In this document: one piece after another, positions 1 to 12,115 of the stretch
Position numbering within the stretch: position 1 is the first letter of the stretch
How the letters are laid out: each line of letters starts with the position of its first letter
DNA from: Lethocerus indicus
Lineage: Eukaryota > Arthropoda > Insecta > Hemiptera > Belostomatidae
DNA: 64,000 nt
NCBI GenBank assembly: GCA_019843655.1
Contig: JACDQD010000005.1
Span: 8,025,575-8,089,574 of the forward strand
Direction: 5' to 3'
Position numbers and translations under genes: made by a program
The notes under the pieces: model-generated
The model's database searches: none
What the model was told of the DNA's origin: nothing
The model's input: the letters and a program-made list of their open reading frames with translations, nothing else

Positions 1-469
1 CGAGACGGCGGCAGATGATGGCCAACGAGAATTATTAACTATGCTATAATTGGACGGGCGGTGCTCCCATACCTCCTAGCTGATGGTCCCTTTCCACTCT
101 ATACAGTCCTCATTGTCCTCCTTTTTCTGACCTTTATTATAGGCCCTATACAAACGCCCCTGGACCTCAATAAAAAAACTAGATCATTACAAAGATTCCG
201 GGGGCAGTGGCGAAACTAGTAGATTTTCATTTGGGACATATGAAGAGCTCGGTGTGACACTTATCACCGATTTAACTACTAAAGTAGAATTATTCCTCCC
301 GTTTTAACTAAAGTATACATTTCTTAATCCCTAACTAACCTGCACCATAACCATTTCTTCCTCTACCCTATCTAGTGAGTTTTGATTAAGCTAATCAAAT
401 AAAGGGAAACGACCTCAAAATGCTTAGGGGGAAGATGTTATGCGGCTCTACTCAGACTTTGTTTTGTAG

Positions 470-582
470 TTCATTCTCTATTCTGGCATTTGTGAAAGTT
501 TTGCTCTCAATACTGCCTAGCGACTGGTTCATTAACCTTATATTCTAAAAATAATTCGCTCGTCTTCATCGTGGGCTCAATC
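470..582 (-). repeat. interspersed repeat family A, copy 1
   Basis: This is the best-preserved copy of a short repeat seen about ten times in the window. Read on the minus strand it holds GAGCCCACGATGAAGAC, then an AT-rich spacer, then GAACCAGTCGCTAGGCAG, TTGAGAGCAAAACTTTCA, AATGCCAGAA and AGAGAATGAAC. The same blocks recur in the same order in other copies. Nothing coding is seen inside it. A degenerate SINE or MITE, or a fragment of a larger element, is likely; I cannot link it to a named family. Confidence 0.75.
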
Positions 583-692
583 TACCTATAACGGACGAAA
601 AACATTCTGATTCGTTGAATTGACTGCCCGAATTAAGTTTTGTTAGTCACGTCCGATCTCTTGCTCGCGCTATGCTCATAATTTGTATTTCG

Positions 693-709
693 TTCGTGAA
701 TTTCACGAA
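693..709. repeat. perfect 17-bp inverted repeat
   Basis: TTCGTGAA and its exact reverse complement TTCACGAA are separated by one base. It lies 43 bases before a second, longer inverted repeat. It could be a dimeric transcription-factor site or chance; nothing else supports a function. Confidence 0.6.
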
Positions 710-751
710 AACGAAATTATAATAATAGCAAACAACGGTAGGAATAAGGAA

Positions 752-781
752 AAACAAATAAATTCAATTGTTTATTTGTTT
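752..781. repeat. inverted repeat, 11-bp perfect arms
   Basis: AAACAAATAAA (752-762) and its exact reverse complement TTTATTTGTTT (771-781) flank an 8-base spacer. The arms are AT-rich and could form a small cruciform. The TAAACAAA-like content resembles forkhead-type sites, which is only an inference. Confidence 0.6.
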
Positions 782-1464
782 CCAATTCGGTTTCGAAAAT
801 GCATAACGCCCCGAAGCTTAACAGAAGATGTAGGCCAACGAAGAGGTGTCAATTGCAAATTGTAAGAATTATCCAATACAGAGAATTAATTGAAAGTATT
901 TTTTTTGGACTTTATGTCGAATAGCGTTGCTTACAATGTTTGGTAAATAGAGTTTCATCAGAACACCTACGATTACCTATCCTAATAACATTTTAGCAAT
1001 AATACGCTTTAGCTCGTTCCTATCTGCTTTTTGCAATTTCAATTCTATCAGGTAATTGCCCTTTCCTTATTTCTTTACTCCAAGTATCGGTTTCTTCGTT
1101 GGCTTTCTCATTCCTCGCTTCTTTTATCTGCTTACTTTAGTTGATTGTCCGACGTCCCGTTTTATATCACTTAGAACCAATTGGTTTTCTTCCGTACGTT
1201 CTCCCTTCTGCGGTCGCAGCCTGATTCACCAGTGGGCTCTTTCAATTTATTAGGTTCCGGTTCCGGGTGTAGGCATTGTCGTCGCGAAAAAAAAACAAGT
1301 AAAATTGAGATAAACAAACATTAGGTTGAACTGAGAGTGGACTACATGACGCGGCTATGATGAAAAAAGTGGCTTGAACGATCGAAGGTTTCCAAATAAT
1401 TCGAATAGTTCTTTAAGGTGTTGCGGATTTGAATGGTGAATCTCGAGGAGTCTGAAGTTGGATC

Positions 1465-1500
1465 CCGACGGCTGAACCAGCAAGTGTTCCGAAACGTCGG
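1465..1500 (+). other. hammerhead-like degenerate motif
   Basis: CCGACG (1465-1470) pairs perfectly with CGTCGG (1495-1500). Between them lie CTGA (1472-1475) and GAAA (1491-1494), giving the order stem, CUGA, stem II, GAAA, stem seen in type III hammerhead ribozymes. The NGA that should follow CUGA is ACC, and stem II is only about 3 bp, so an active ribozyme is unlikely. A remnant of a Penelope-like or related retroelement is one possible reading. Confidence 0.25.
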
Positions 1501-2410
1501 AAACCTAGAACACTTCAGCAGTTCCTAGTTGAGAACACAAGGAGCCCTTCTGCTAGGATTCCTCTTGAATTTTCCCAAAAAACGCTACAGCGAGAAATAT
1601 CTGGTTTTGTCCACCTACAGCACAATGGACGCTTGAAACCAGCTTTATGAATTTCTGACAGCAACGAAGTTGTCAAATGAAAGATATGTCTACATTGTTT
1701 AGTCCCGAAGTCACAGACTTATTTTATGTAACTGTTGTAATCGAAAAACCGCTTTCATGTTTCTTACTTTCAGTTCGGACTTAAAAAACTACTAGTAAAA
1801 CATTACTCGTATAATAATTCTTGTACCGAGCGAATATCACGCAGGACAAGCGAAGGTTGAATAAATGGTTTTATTCAACTGTGTGCTTACAGAGCCCGAT
1901 AAAAACACTCAGTGAACCCCCCCCCGCCAACAACCCAACCATACTCTCCATAACGTTTTTCTTGAGAAACATGATTGCACTCTCGTAGAAGCAGGCCATA
2001 AATTACAGCGGAGGAAGCAATTCTCGGAGTGAATAAAACTGATATGTGTAACTCTTTCCTCTTCTTGCACACTCGTACTCTCAACGACATCGCCAGTGTG
2101 CACAGCTGACGGTCAAAGGTGAACGGGGAAAAACATTGTGCGGCGAAATGTCCTTATCGAGACATAAACAAGTCTCGGCTTCGATAGCGAGCTCGGGCTC
2201 CAGGTTTCAGAATCTGCATACGAATTCTTCGCTTGGAAAAGTCTTACTGTATCGAAGACATGTGACAACCGGTTGGACGATCCGTGTCCTCAATATTACA
2301 AGCGTTCAATTGTATTAATGATTAAAAATACGTATAAGTAATTTTCTTAATAAGTGAAAATACGTGGGACTGTAAGTTCCGGAGAAGCTACTAGGAAGCG
2401 ACAGTTTTTA

Positions 2411-2514
2411 TCAAACGATGAAGAAAAGGAAACCAGTTCAGAATTTGATTTACGAACCAATCGCCAGGTAGTGTTGAGAGCAAAACGTTCATAAATAAAC
2501 CCAGAACAGAGAAT
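2411..2514 (+). repeat. interspersed repeat family A, copy 2
   Basis: The blocks ACGATGAAGA, AGTTCAGAA, GAACCAATCGCCAGG, TTGAGAGCAAAACGTTCA and ACAGAGAAT match copy 1 in order. The segment between ATGAAGA and the SCCAGG block shares the AGTTCAGAA word with copies 4 and 6. It ends in an A-run at 2514-2524, which might mark the 3' tail of the inserted element. Confidence 0.65.
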
Positions 2515-2628
2515 AAAAAAAAAACACTGACTAAAAGAGAAGAGTTCATAAAATCTAGTATGCCCATTAAAACCCAGTAACTGATTATCAATTTGACAAA
2601 GGTCACGTCCAGCATTCCCCATTCGGGC

Positions 2629-2631
<3 letters not shown>

Positions 2632-2680
<49 letters not shown>
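2632..2680. repeat. (AT)n microsatellite
   Basis: This is an uninterrupted AT dinucleotide run of 49 bases. It creates artificial Tyr-Ile repeat frames on both strands. It lies 118 bases after family A copy 2 and about 320 bases before the long AG tract. Confidence 0.97.
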
Positions 2681-2684
<4 letters not shown>

Positions 2685-2997
2685 CAATCCGAAACTTCAT
2701 CAAGCCAATTTCACAAAATCGCCGCAACGATCGAAAAAACGAAACCGGAAGTCAATGCAATACGGGGAACGCCCGGATAAAAAAAACGGGCGGGGTATCG
2801 GACCCAATCTGGAACGGTTCGTGGCCGAACAGGAATTCGATTACCCTATTAACTGACCACGGTTAATGAACTTAACACCGACGACGGTTTATTACGATTG
2901 CGGGTCGCTGCTTCCAATTACCCCCACACGGCGGGACGATGAAACATTTATTGGTCGGGGCCCGGTCCAATGTGTCAGAATCAATTAAACTTCTACC

Positions 2998-3139
<142 letters not shown>

Positions 3140-3529
3140 AATGGGGAACTGGGCTCTTTAATCAGTTCTCGAAAAAAAGGGGTCGCCCACTCTCGTGCTA
3201 CGGGCCCCTCCATCCGAAAGAACTTAGGCGGTTGAGTACAACTGTGTGGCGGTATTAGTAACAACATAAGGTCAATATTTTACCGCCCTTTGCATAAACA
3301 AATTTACTGTGAACATTTAAAGAAAATTTAATTTTTTTTCGTGGAGGAATACCCCCCAACAATTCAAAATGGGAGAAAGGGAAGCAAGAAGCAGACGGAT
3401 GGCTCAGTCTCACAGTGGGCCACAGACCAAGGCAAAAATATATGTAATCAAGCGGTGAGGGTAATTATATAAATGGTGCAACCTATACTTTCGGCAACCG
3501 AATAACTCGACAAAGTCCCTATTTGCCGG

Positions 3530-3580
3530 AAACAGTTGACAGGCAGTATTGAGAGCAAACTTTCAAGCATGCCAGACGTG
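3530..3580 (+). repeat. interspersed repeat family A, copy 3 (3' half)
   Basis: CAGTTGACAGGCAGTATTGA followed by GAGCAAACTTTCA and ATGCCAGA matches the right half of copy 1. The left half (the GAGCCCACGATGAAG block) is not visible upstream. Confidence 0.65.
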
Positions 3581-3707
3581 TTGATGGGCTAACAAAATAT
3601 GTTTAAAGCCTGCCTCGAAGTTATGGGACAGGGTGGTTCGTTCGCTAACGAGGAAACATGCATGCCGAAGATCCGCGCTAAGAATCGGACGGCGAGAATT
3701 AAATGGA

Positions 3708-3790
3708 AATAAATTAGTTCAGAAATAAATTTTAATCAAACTAGTCGCCAGGCAGTTTGAGAGCAGAACTTTCATTCATGCCAACAAGAT
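3708..3790 (+). repeat. interspersed repeat family A, copy 4
   Basis: GGAAATAAATTAGTTCAGAA leads into CTAGTCGCCAGGCAGT, then TTGAGAGCAGAACTTTCA and ATGCCAA. It lies only about 130 bases from copy 3 in the same orientation. The AAATTAGTTCAGAA word is shared with copies 6, 7 and 10, which helps define the middle of the family. Confidence 0.7.
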
Positions 3791-4353
3791 TATAGAACAC
3801 AAAAATATATATCCCGTTTACCTATTGAATGATCCTTGTGTTTGTGGGGGCGTTAATCGTTTTTTAATCGTTGAGGGAGGTTGGGGGGGGTAACCCCCAA
3901 GCCCCTATTGTCGAGCGTCCGTTTATATTTCAAGAATAAATCTCGGGTGAAATAAAAACAAACGTTTAAAGCCGACCGTGGGGCGCCTATTTACGACGTG
4001 GAGCGACCGTGTCGCTTCCAAATTGTCCCTTAAGTTTAATCCTCCGCAGGCCCCATGGCCCCTATAAATGAATGCGGCGCACGTCGAATTTTAATGAAGG
4101 GAGCAGTCCGCCCCCACCGCACCCCTAACCAACTGACTGCGGTGTAAATTGATAAACGGACAGGTTTCGGCTCTCTTGTTGAAATTCTAAGGGTTTTTTT
4201 GTATATACGCCGTCCGCCCCGGAATTGAAATAAAAGGAATAAAATACACCGTGGAATAAGGAGAAACACCGAAAGTAAAATTTGACTACCTAACTGAACA
4301 CAACAAGGTTTTTGAAGACTGAATCAAACCGCTTGTAAAAAGGGACTGAGGTC

Positions 4354-4392
4354 CTAGAACTAGTTTCAAGGTAGTAGAACCTAGTTCTACTA
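4354..4392. repeat. overlapping hairpins around a TAGTAGAAC palindrome
   Basis: TAGTAGAAC (4372-4380) and GTTCTACTA (4384-4392) form a perfect 9-bp stem with loop CTA. TAGAACTAG at 4355-4363 can pair instead with CTAGTTCTA at 4381-4389. Two mutually exclusive folds are therefore possible if this is transcribed. No gene is linked to it. Confidence 0.6.
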
Positions 4393-5699
4393 GACAGACA
4401 ATGTAGACGGATCGATTTCTTTGTCAAAATTTGTAACATCAACACTCGCATTATATAGTTTCCAATAATTTCCTTATTGTATTTAAATTCATATATTACA
4501 ATATGCGTTAGATGGAATATCACGGTGATATCTGATTGGCTTGAAAATGAAGAAATTCTACAGCCTTCAACTTTAAAAAATATTAATACATACACGCATA
4601 AAAAAAAGCCATCGTTTAGATAAAATTAGATATTTTATTCAGGTCTCTAACAAGGTAAAAAAAGACAGTCCCGCATAGAGTTTAACTTGAACTACGTTGA
4701 CGATTAAAAAACGTCGATTATGTATCCATGGGTCGCACTTTTAAATAAAATAGGGGGCCGTTAATGAGAATACTTTACACACGGCTCTAGACCACACTCG
4801 CGTAGGATCTAAAGTCTCATAAACCCACGTTGGATGAAGAGTCGTCAACCAACCTGCCGGGATATAAATACCTCGCGACAATACGACCCTCTAAACTTCA
4901 ACATTTCTCCGCAACAGCAAGCACTGATTGACCCTCAGGACGAGGGGTCCTGGAGGACACCGTAAAGCGCTGGGGGGAAAAACCATCAATCCGCATATAG
5001 TCGGTACAGGCGCCGGAGAAATTAAAATGAACGATAAGGCAGTGACAGCGGAGAAGAGGACGCACCGCTTGCGCGATCGCATAAAACCCGGGGCCGGCCT
5101 TACAGCCGAGTCATTCCGCCTCCAGAGAGTTCTTACAAACCCCGGCACTTAAAAATGACAAGGGAGCTCTTAAACCTCCCGTTTAATTATATTCAATTTC
5201 ACGGGCGCCACAATTAAAATTCTTGAGTTGCGGACCCTCAGCTAAGTCCCACGACGGCGGGCGCTTCGTCCTCGACACGGAGTTTCGACAAATGAAACGA
5301 TCGAAGAAAGAGAAATTCAACTTTTAATCGCCGGAAAACCATTTTTCCAGCGTTGGAACGGGATCGGAGAGCACTATAAATAACTTCCAAGTTACCTCAT
5401 GGACAACCTAATAGACCCGAATGGAAATAAATATCAATACAGAAGCGACAGAAATAAATAGACTAAAATAAAGAATGTTTTATTTCTAATATTAAAACTA
5501 ATGCTTCGTGGCACCAGCTTTTATAGAGTATAATAATAATCGGTCTGTTACTTCTTGAAACAGTTAGCCATTCTTCAAAAACTGCGGCCTCATTAACTCA
5601 GGTTCGTTTTTCCTTCCGAAGAAATGACTAATAATTGTTCAGATTGGCGTTTAACGCAAAAATTAACCCTGTAACGACCGAAATCGTTGTTAAAATATT

Positions 5700-5719
5700 G
5701 TCGTTAAGCCATTAACGAC
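5700..5719. repeat. short hairpin, 8-bp arms
   Basis: GTCGTTAA (5700-5707) and TTAACGAC (5712-5719) are exact reverse complements with a 4-base loop. It is AT/CG mixed and isolated. Confidence 0.5.
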
Positions 5720-6074
5720 TAAACTCCAAAGTGAATTGAGCGTGTTCCTCATGACGTGTTAAGGGAATTTCACTGAATTTCGTTAAATTTATGATTTAGA
5801 ATCGGATCGAATACCACGATTTTCGTTGGTTTCTCCTAAACCAACCTCACCTTTTGTCCACCCGCTTATAGTCCGAGTTAGACCGAGCACACGCAATAAA
5901 TATTACAAAACAGGTAGCACGTAAAATTAGACAGGGAAAATAGTAACGGTATATGGAATCTAAAAACCGTAAGGTATTACCGTAGGCGGGAACGAGTGGA
6001 AGAAGACGCCTTTTTTCGGGCGTGGCGTTAACGGAGTAGTTATTAACCAGTTTACGGTCGAACCGTTAACCGGT

Positions 6075-6094
6075 GCCGAGGAGGAGTCCTCGGC
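6075..6094. repeat. GC-rich hairpin, 8-bp arms
   Basis: GCCGAGGA (6075-6082) pairs exactly with TCCTCGGC (6087-6094) across a GGAG loop. A stable stem, but with no linked gene or terminator-like context. Confidence 0.5.
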
Positions 6095-6582
6095 TTTAAA
6101 TTATCATGCGCGGCACAGAACAGTGAAATTCCCGGTACTAAGGGAGAGACAAAGACGGGGTTTTATACGCACCCCTCCGAAGACACGGACTAAACGTAGC
6201 CCTAACGTTCTACGCGTGTTCTTCAACGACGCGCTGGTACTCGGTCATAAAAGGGCCGACTATATAGCCCGGAATGCCGCGGGAACCTCTAGTGTTGATG
6301 ACGAGCGAGGCGTCTGCGGGGAACAGGAAGAATGGGATCATCAGTACTGGGGCACTGGCAGCCCTACGACGAAGCCAGAAGGGAGCGCTGAGGGCGTCAG
6401 AACGCTCTTTGAGCCCGAGTCGATTCGCAGGAAGGGTTCTTTTGACTCAATCCACTATCTCCGGACAGTTACAATAGGGTTTTCACCTCTGCGAGCTTTC
6501 TCCCGCCCCCAACGAACGCCCCCACGTTAGGCCTTTGCACAGAAATTGTGCCTAACAAATGTTTGCTGGAGAAACCTACGGC

Positions 6583-6715
6583 AAGAATGAGCCCACAATG
6601 AAGAAGAGCATCCCTAACGATGATTCGGATGAACCGAGGGCATGAATGACCCCACCAATTTTAAATTTTAAAGAAAAAGTTGCCAGACAATGCAGAGAGC
6701 AAAACCGATGAATGA
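6583..6715 (+). repeat. interspersed repeat family A, copy 5
   Basis: AGAATGAGCCCACAATGAAG opens the copy, and GTTGCCAGACA and CAGAGAGCAAAACC close it. The middle is diverged and slightly longer than in copy 1. This copy links the left and right blocks on the plus strand. Confidence 0.6.
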
Positions 6716-6940
6716 TCTGACTATTTAACCCTTTAACTCAGAATAACTAATACAAAGGGATTTTAGAACTGAAATATTTTATTCAAGGAAGAAAAATATT
6801 TAAAAACACAAGGGGAATAAGTTCGAATCGTGATATTTCAGTCCGTTTCATAATTCTGTGAACCCAACCAATCGAATAGTAGTGGGGGATACTGAGATTG
6901 TCCGAGTCGATAAATAGTATCCCCAATATTCGCGGGGATA

Positions 6941-7036
6941 ATTAATTAGTTCAGACATTAATTATACAGAGCAAGTCGCTGGGTAGTCTGAGAGCAGAAC
7001 TTTCACTGATGCCAACCAGACGAAGGAATGAACTCG
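6941..7036 (+). repeat. interspersed repeat family A, copy 6
   Basis: TAATTAGTTCAGA is followed by AAGTCGCTGGGTAGT, then TGAGAGCAGAACTTTCAC, ATGCCAACCAGA and GGAATGAACTC. The order and spacing match copies 1 and 4. The GAATGAACT end agrees with copy 1, which helps place the right boundary of the family. Confidence 0.7.
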
Positions 7037-7874
7037 AAATAATGTCCCTTTTCCTAATCTAGACAGCGATTTGACAAATCCGGCCCAGATAGGAGTCTGG
7101 AAGGAGGTTTATCGTTTAGACACCCCCGTTCCTGTATCGGAGTCATCCTCGGGTATTATTTATGTGTCTCACGCCTCGCCTCGTTAGGGGGAGAGACTGC
7201 TACTACTGCTGGGGTCTATAATCGGAACCCACACAAAATGATTTGTCGATTCCTCGCGTCCCCCCGTTTATCCCCCTCCCCCCGCTTCGTCCACTCTCCT
7301 CTTAAGAATTACAACATATTTTTTTTCTTACCGCGTTTTTGTTTTTTCCGAACGAGAATAGAGACGTTAGAAAACCGAGGGCATCCGATCGCGCGCCCGA
7401 CAATTGCCGAGACAACTTCGGAGTATTTTTAATTTCTTCGCCCGCGTCAGTATTTATTTTAGCCGCGAGGATCCCATCATTCACGGGGACCGACAATGGG
7501 CCGTTGTGTCTGCAGGCCCATTCTCCGCCCGGGACAGTCCTTTCGTTTGAACTGAAACGTTGCAGTTCAATATTAGACGCGGCCCATTGGAAATGCGTCG
7601 CCATTCCTTGTCAAGTGATTCCGCCCAACAGTTACAATATGAATTACAGAAGGACCGACAGATCTACGTATTAAGCAATAGTCATTCTTACCATTGCTAT
7701 TTCCCTGCTGTCAATGCGGTAATTACATTACAGTTAACTGCTTTTATTTATATAGCCACTAGTTTTAACCAAAGTGATCGTCCTTTTTTAGCAATACTCC
7801 ATTATATACATTATTATTAGAATATTACATATTGACAATGGGCGTTTCGTCGTGACTTTGTTCCTATTCTAAAG

Positions 7875-7911
7875 CGGGTTCAGGTTCTCGCCATTGTTAG
7901 TAAAGCGAGAT
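7875..7911 (-). repeat. motif family F, copy 1
   Basis: On the minus strand this reads TTACTAACAATGGCGAGAAC followed by CTGAACCCG. It belongs to a set of short related segments, approximately ACTGACGATGGCGAGA then GCCTGAAACC, also at 25.4, 33.7, 41.3 and 56.0 kb. Confidence 0.35.
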
Positions 7912-9059
7912 CCCGAGCTGGCCCTATGAAACAGTCACCTCACTATGACTTGAGAAATAAGTTAATTAGACAACGTATGTCAAGAAAATGTCTCTAAATA
8001 TGTTCTTAAAGAAAGAAAATAAACAGTTTATAAATTACTTTGATTGCTCCAGGTTTTTATAAAATAGAATTCATCGATAATATTATTTTGATATAATATT
8101 TTGACGGGAAATACGATAAAAAATTAATTGCTTCCTAATACCGGTGACTATTTTCTGACAACAGAAATCCGCGGTAAGGGTTTTGCAACATTCCAATCTG
8201 CCAGAACAGCCCAGTCGTTGACTATAATAACCGAAGTGTTACAGTGGCAGTAACATTTGTGCGAACATCAAAGGACCGCCGAGCACACACTAAAACGGCC
8301 CATTGTCCCGGAGGGTCCAAACCCCTCCTACTAACACAGCCGCTTGGACCTGAATCATTCGGCAAGTGGATTGCGAGTATTAGTCCGCCGGCAACTGTTC
8401 CGCTTTGTTGTTCCCGACACCTGTTTCCTCCTTTCAAGTTCCTTTTGAATCCCGAAAATCCGTTTTGTCGCCCGCCGACCGGCCCAGCACGAATGGAACG
8501 CACGCAAGATCCCCATAACAATGGGCGAAACGTGCCGATTCAAATTAGTGGCCAAATCAAATGGGAAAAATGGTAGCGTTTTCCGCAGTTAAAAACATAC
8601 AAAACTGCTACAATCTTATTTGTATTCCTTTGCCACGGGCCGCAAACAAAAAATCTACGGCACACCGAATCGGAACAAACAGAAATTCCTAACAAAGTCG
8701 GAGAATGCGCCGGTCACATGTCGGACCCCCGGGTCGTCCAGAATTCAATTTTCATAGAGCTAATGGCCGGGTATTGTGGTAGAAACACGGGGCGGCCGGA
8801 GACCTGTTGCTGAGCGACACGCTTCATAAAACAAGGAACGCCTGTTGGAGCGACAATAAATGCGCCCCGAGGAAAGTGGCCTCGGAAACAAAGTACTTAG
8901 ATGTCAGTCCCCGTTTCTCTCGACACAGTCGTCAGGATATGGACAGCGAGGTTAAACAAAACGGCGGGTTTTAATAGTTTTTCTATTTGTTGTTTTATAT
9001 GAGGGGATCCGGGATGTTGTGAATTGATAGTTTTGCGTTGATAATATTTCGTTCGACCA

Positions 9060-12000
9060 TTTGCCTCATGTGATTTCAAATTATTTTCAAGGCCTTTTCC
9101 CAGTAATCGTCGGAAATGTTAGATTTAATATTGTTGATTTTAATAAATCTATAACGTGGAATTTCGTCGAGGTGGGAAATTTTTTGATATTTGTTACACG
9201 TTGGGGGTATATAAGTCTACCTTCTACAGTGTGCAGTTAAATCGAACTGGGCCCATACATCAGTACAGAAAATTGCAAGAATATCTCATTATTTTTTTGG
9301 CGACTGAGAGTAACGAGGTCTTATTTTTCCAGTATCGTAAACTCCAATCGGCCAGCTGAGAATGCGGGTTCAAACACCGACTCGGACGAGTTAATACAAA
9401 TGACGGGCCATTCATTCTTTTCATTCTGAAACGAAAAAGCGCGCGGGTCCTTTTCTTTTACCTTCCGGTTCATTTAGGAAACAGGACACGGGGCATGAAC
9501 GATCAAGTACGCCCGCTTCAAGGTTCCTACTCTTTGTGCGGCTATCTACGTTAGTATTGCAGTTAAAAGGTTACTTGGTAGTGTTGTCCCACACTGTGCG
9601 CTACAAACCAGTGTAAAGGAGTTGTCGAAAACCATCAAACTGGGAATGGATTTGCGGTGAAACAGTCCGGGAGAACACATTAAGACATGCTGAAATTACA
9701 ATTTTGGGTACCCTAAATTCATGCGTTAACAACTCGCCAATAATCATTAATAAATAACGTCTATAAATAATTCCGTCCCACCCTCCTTTTAACGAGTCTC
9801 TTTATTCCTTCCACGGGGGATTAATGCCCCCCTTGTGACCGAACAAATAACCTAATCCGGGGGTTCCTCCCCTCCCCCCACCCTTATTTATCTCCGTACC
9901 TTATGCCGACGTTCCTGGTTTCCTCGGATCACAAAAAACCTGCAGGCCGCAAGCCGGGCCCATCGCTCATTGGTAATAGAGCCAGACTCGGGGTGGCACT
10001 AAAGCGGTCGGTCTGATGGCATCCCCCCCGGGTCACGACAAATGTATGCAAAGCCCTTTCCCCCCACACACATCACCCACTATAATTTGTAATCTCCTAC
10101 ACGCCCTGAACCCTTCCGGTACGCCTCCGCTCCAAGGTTCGGTTACAGTTGTCCCTCCCCCTACAGTACGTCTCCTCTGCCTTCCTCCCTGATCCCAAAT
10201 ATTTTTTTTCTCACGTAACGATCGCCCGCCCCGTCGAAAAACTTATCGGGGACACGCTGCCTATTTTGGTTGACGATCAAGAGGGGACACACGAAGCCGA
10301 AAGAGTTAGGAAATATTATTATTTCATCGCTCAGGCCGATATCTTCCATAGAACATGAGGTATACATCGCAACTTTCGATATATAGATGAAATACTAGAT
10401 TAAGTCGAAAGCAAAATTCAACTAAATTGTTTCTCTTATATATGGGGAGAAAGAGAAACTATAGAAAATATAAAACAAATAATAACATTTGTACGCTTTT
10501 TTTATGTTAATAAAAATTATCGGTAATGAATAATTGGCAGAAGTGTGGTGGAATCGAGTTACAATTGTGTAAATTCTAACCTGGTGTGATTGAAAACTGA
10601 TGTAAATCCTCGGAGACCATTTAGGGGAGAGGAGTCCGAGTGTATGAATGAGCCGGGTTCCAGACCACAGGCCATTTGCCGGGTGCGCATGGTTCCTGAA
10701 TGAGATGCCGGCCAGGGCCCATTTGGGGCGGTCCGGATTACCGCCCCCCTCACTAATACGCTCAATTGGAAAACGAAAGTTGGGCAGCACGCCCTCACAA
10801 AACCTCGGCCCGCTCCCAGTTATATACCCGGGACAGGGATATCCTCTTCGCGACGCTCTCGCCGCCGTTACCCAATCTCGTTTCGCACCGGATTTAAACC
10901 TAAACGCCACGGAGAGTAAAGTTCCTGGCGCAATAGGACGAGGAAATTTGTTCGGACGTTCATTTTGAATACGGGGGAATACACTAAAAAAAAATACGTA
11001 GAAAGGATTTCACCTGTTCCCCGCACTTCTAATTACGTTTTCTTACGAACAGCATAACCCCTTAATCGCGGGCTCCTTTGGTATCTCCCCAATGATCTTC
11101 GTTAGGCATATTTTAGGCAAAGCTCCCCGTGTGATCTCAAGGGTGTAGAATCAGTAGTATACGAATCGAACATAGGGGGGGGGATATTTTAATTTCGCGC
11201 CATATAACAGAGTAGGGAGGCGCGAAACTCTCGTTCGAGCGCGGGTCCGCCACTGTCATCGGCAGACTTTTATAAACGACTCAAATCTCTCGAGGGCCCA
11301 AAGCCCCGACGACGGCCACAGTTCAATCGCAAATATAAATTGGCCCGTACGGCCATGAGGCGGGGGGGGGGGACATCTGTTCAAATAGGGTTCAATCCCC
11401 GCGTACGAATCGATTGGTCCGATTGCCCGAGGGGACCTATTTGTAGGCGCGTGTCGAGGGCCGTGCGCGCATCATCCTCTAGCCGCATCTGTCCGGGACA
11501 AATCCGCAAACCCATTTGATCTGGTATTATAACAATAGGGGGGACAATACTGGGCTAGCGGTCCGGGGGACAATAGAGAGAGAGACCCGCGCCAAGGACG
11601 CAGATCGCGACGGAGGCTGAGCGCCGGGTCTCGGCCCGCTGCCGTCCTCCCATTGAAAGCTTTCCCCGCCCGGGCATTTCAACGATTGTTCGACCGGCGG
11701 GGCTAAAAGGAAAACCAATAAGCCGGCATCGCTTTCGGGCGGTGATTTACGCGTGAAACGACGCGATGACCTGAAATCGGCTTTGCGGGCAGTACCGAGA
11801 CCCCCAAAAGATGCGGAACGATGATGTGAATGGACATATGGAGTAACAGTCTGACAACCACGAGGTCTTTTACAACAAAGAATCCAAACACTATAAAGCT
11901 GAGAGAAAATTTTTCTCGGAATACTGTCTGGCGAATGGTTCTGTAACATTAACGTATAAACTAATTATGTCTCTTCATTCTTCCTCTTGCTTTCTCCATG

Positions 12001-12060
12001 CGAATCTTCTTTATAGATATTTTACTCGTTTCCGAGCGAGGCACTCAAACCCTGTCCTAG
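9060..12060. other. non-coding stretch, pyrimidine-rich patches
   Basis: No gene is recognisable. C-rich runs occur at about 9.85-9.90 kb and 10.03 kb, and G-runs at about 11.17 and 11.36 kb. Overlapping frames on both strands at 10422-10968 and 11527-11949 lie in GC-rich sequence and match no family I know. TCATGTGATTT at 9067 resembles the core of repeat C but is too short to call. Confidence 0.55.
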
Positions 12061-12063
12061 AGA

Positions 12064-12115
12064 GGGAGGAAACCTTAATCCATTTGTCCTCAGATCGCTG
12101 GGGAAAAACCCTGGA
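12064..12115 (+). repeat. interspersed repeat family B, copy 1
   Basis: GGGAGGAAACCTTAATCCAT is followed by TTGTCCTCAGATCGCTGGGG and AAAAACCCTGG. Three more copies at 35.2, 42.5 and 59.8 kb share the order GTGGGAGAAACC, CCTTAATCCACT, CGCAGATAGTGG. All four copies have the same orientation. No coding content is seen. Confidence 0.6.

Larger units (their letters stand above)
1..2410. other. non-coding stretch, left end of window
   Basis: No gene is recognisable. The open frames here are at most about 67 codons (for example 683-865 plus, 1056-1253 plus, 1887-2090 minus) and have compositions expected of chance frames. The stretch holds one family A repeat (470-582), two perfect inverted repeats near 0.7 kb, the 12-bp palindrome AACCAATTGGTT at 1175-1186, and a hammerhead-like patch at 1465-1500. 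The rest shows nothing I can support. Confidence 0.6.
5720..9060. other. non-coding stretch with A copies
   Basis: No gene is recognisable. The frame at 6123-6530 (135 codons, plus) shows no domain I know and starts in GC-rich sequence. Frames at 7302-7674 and 8222-8576 overlap on opposite strands, a sign of composition rather than coding. Repeats A5, A6 and F1, and a hairpin at 6075-6094, are listed separately. Confidence 0.55.

Noticed and set aside
2347..2856. Open frames with long Tyr-Ile runs on both strands
   Set aside because: Produced entirely by the AT microsatellite.
10422..10968. Overlapping 162-codon minus and 106-codon plus frames
   Set aside because: Overlap on opposite strands in GC-rich sequence suggests low stop density, not coding.
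11388..11400. GGTTCAATCC, a B-box-like word
   Set aside because: No A box or tRNA-like stems at the right spacing.
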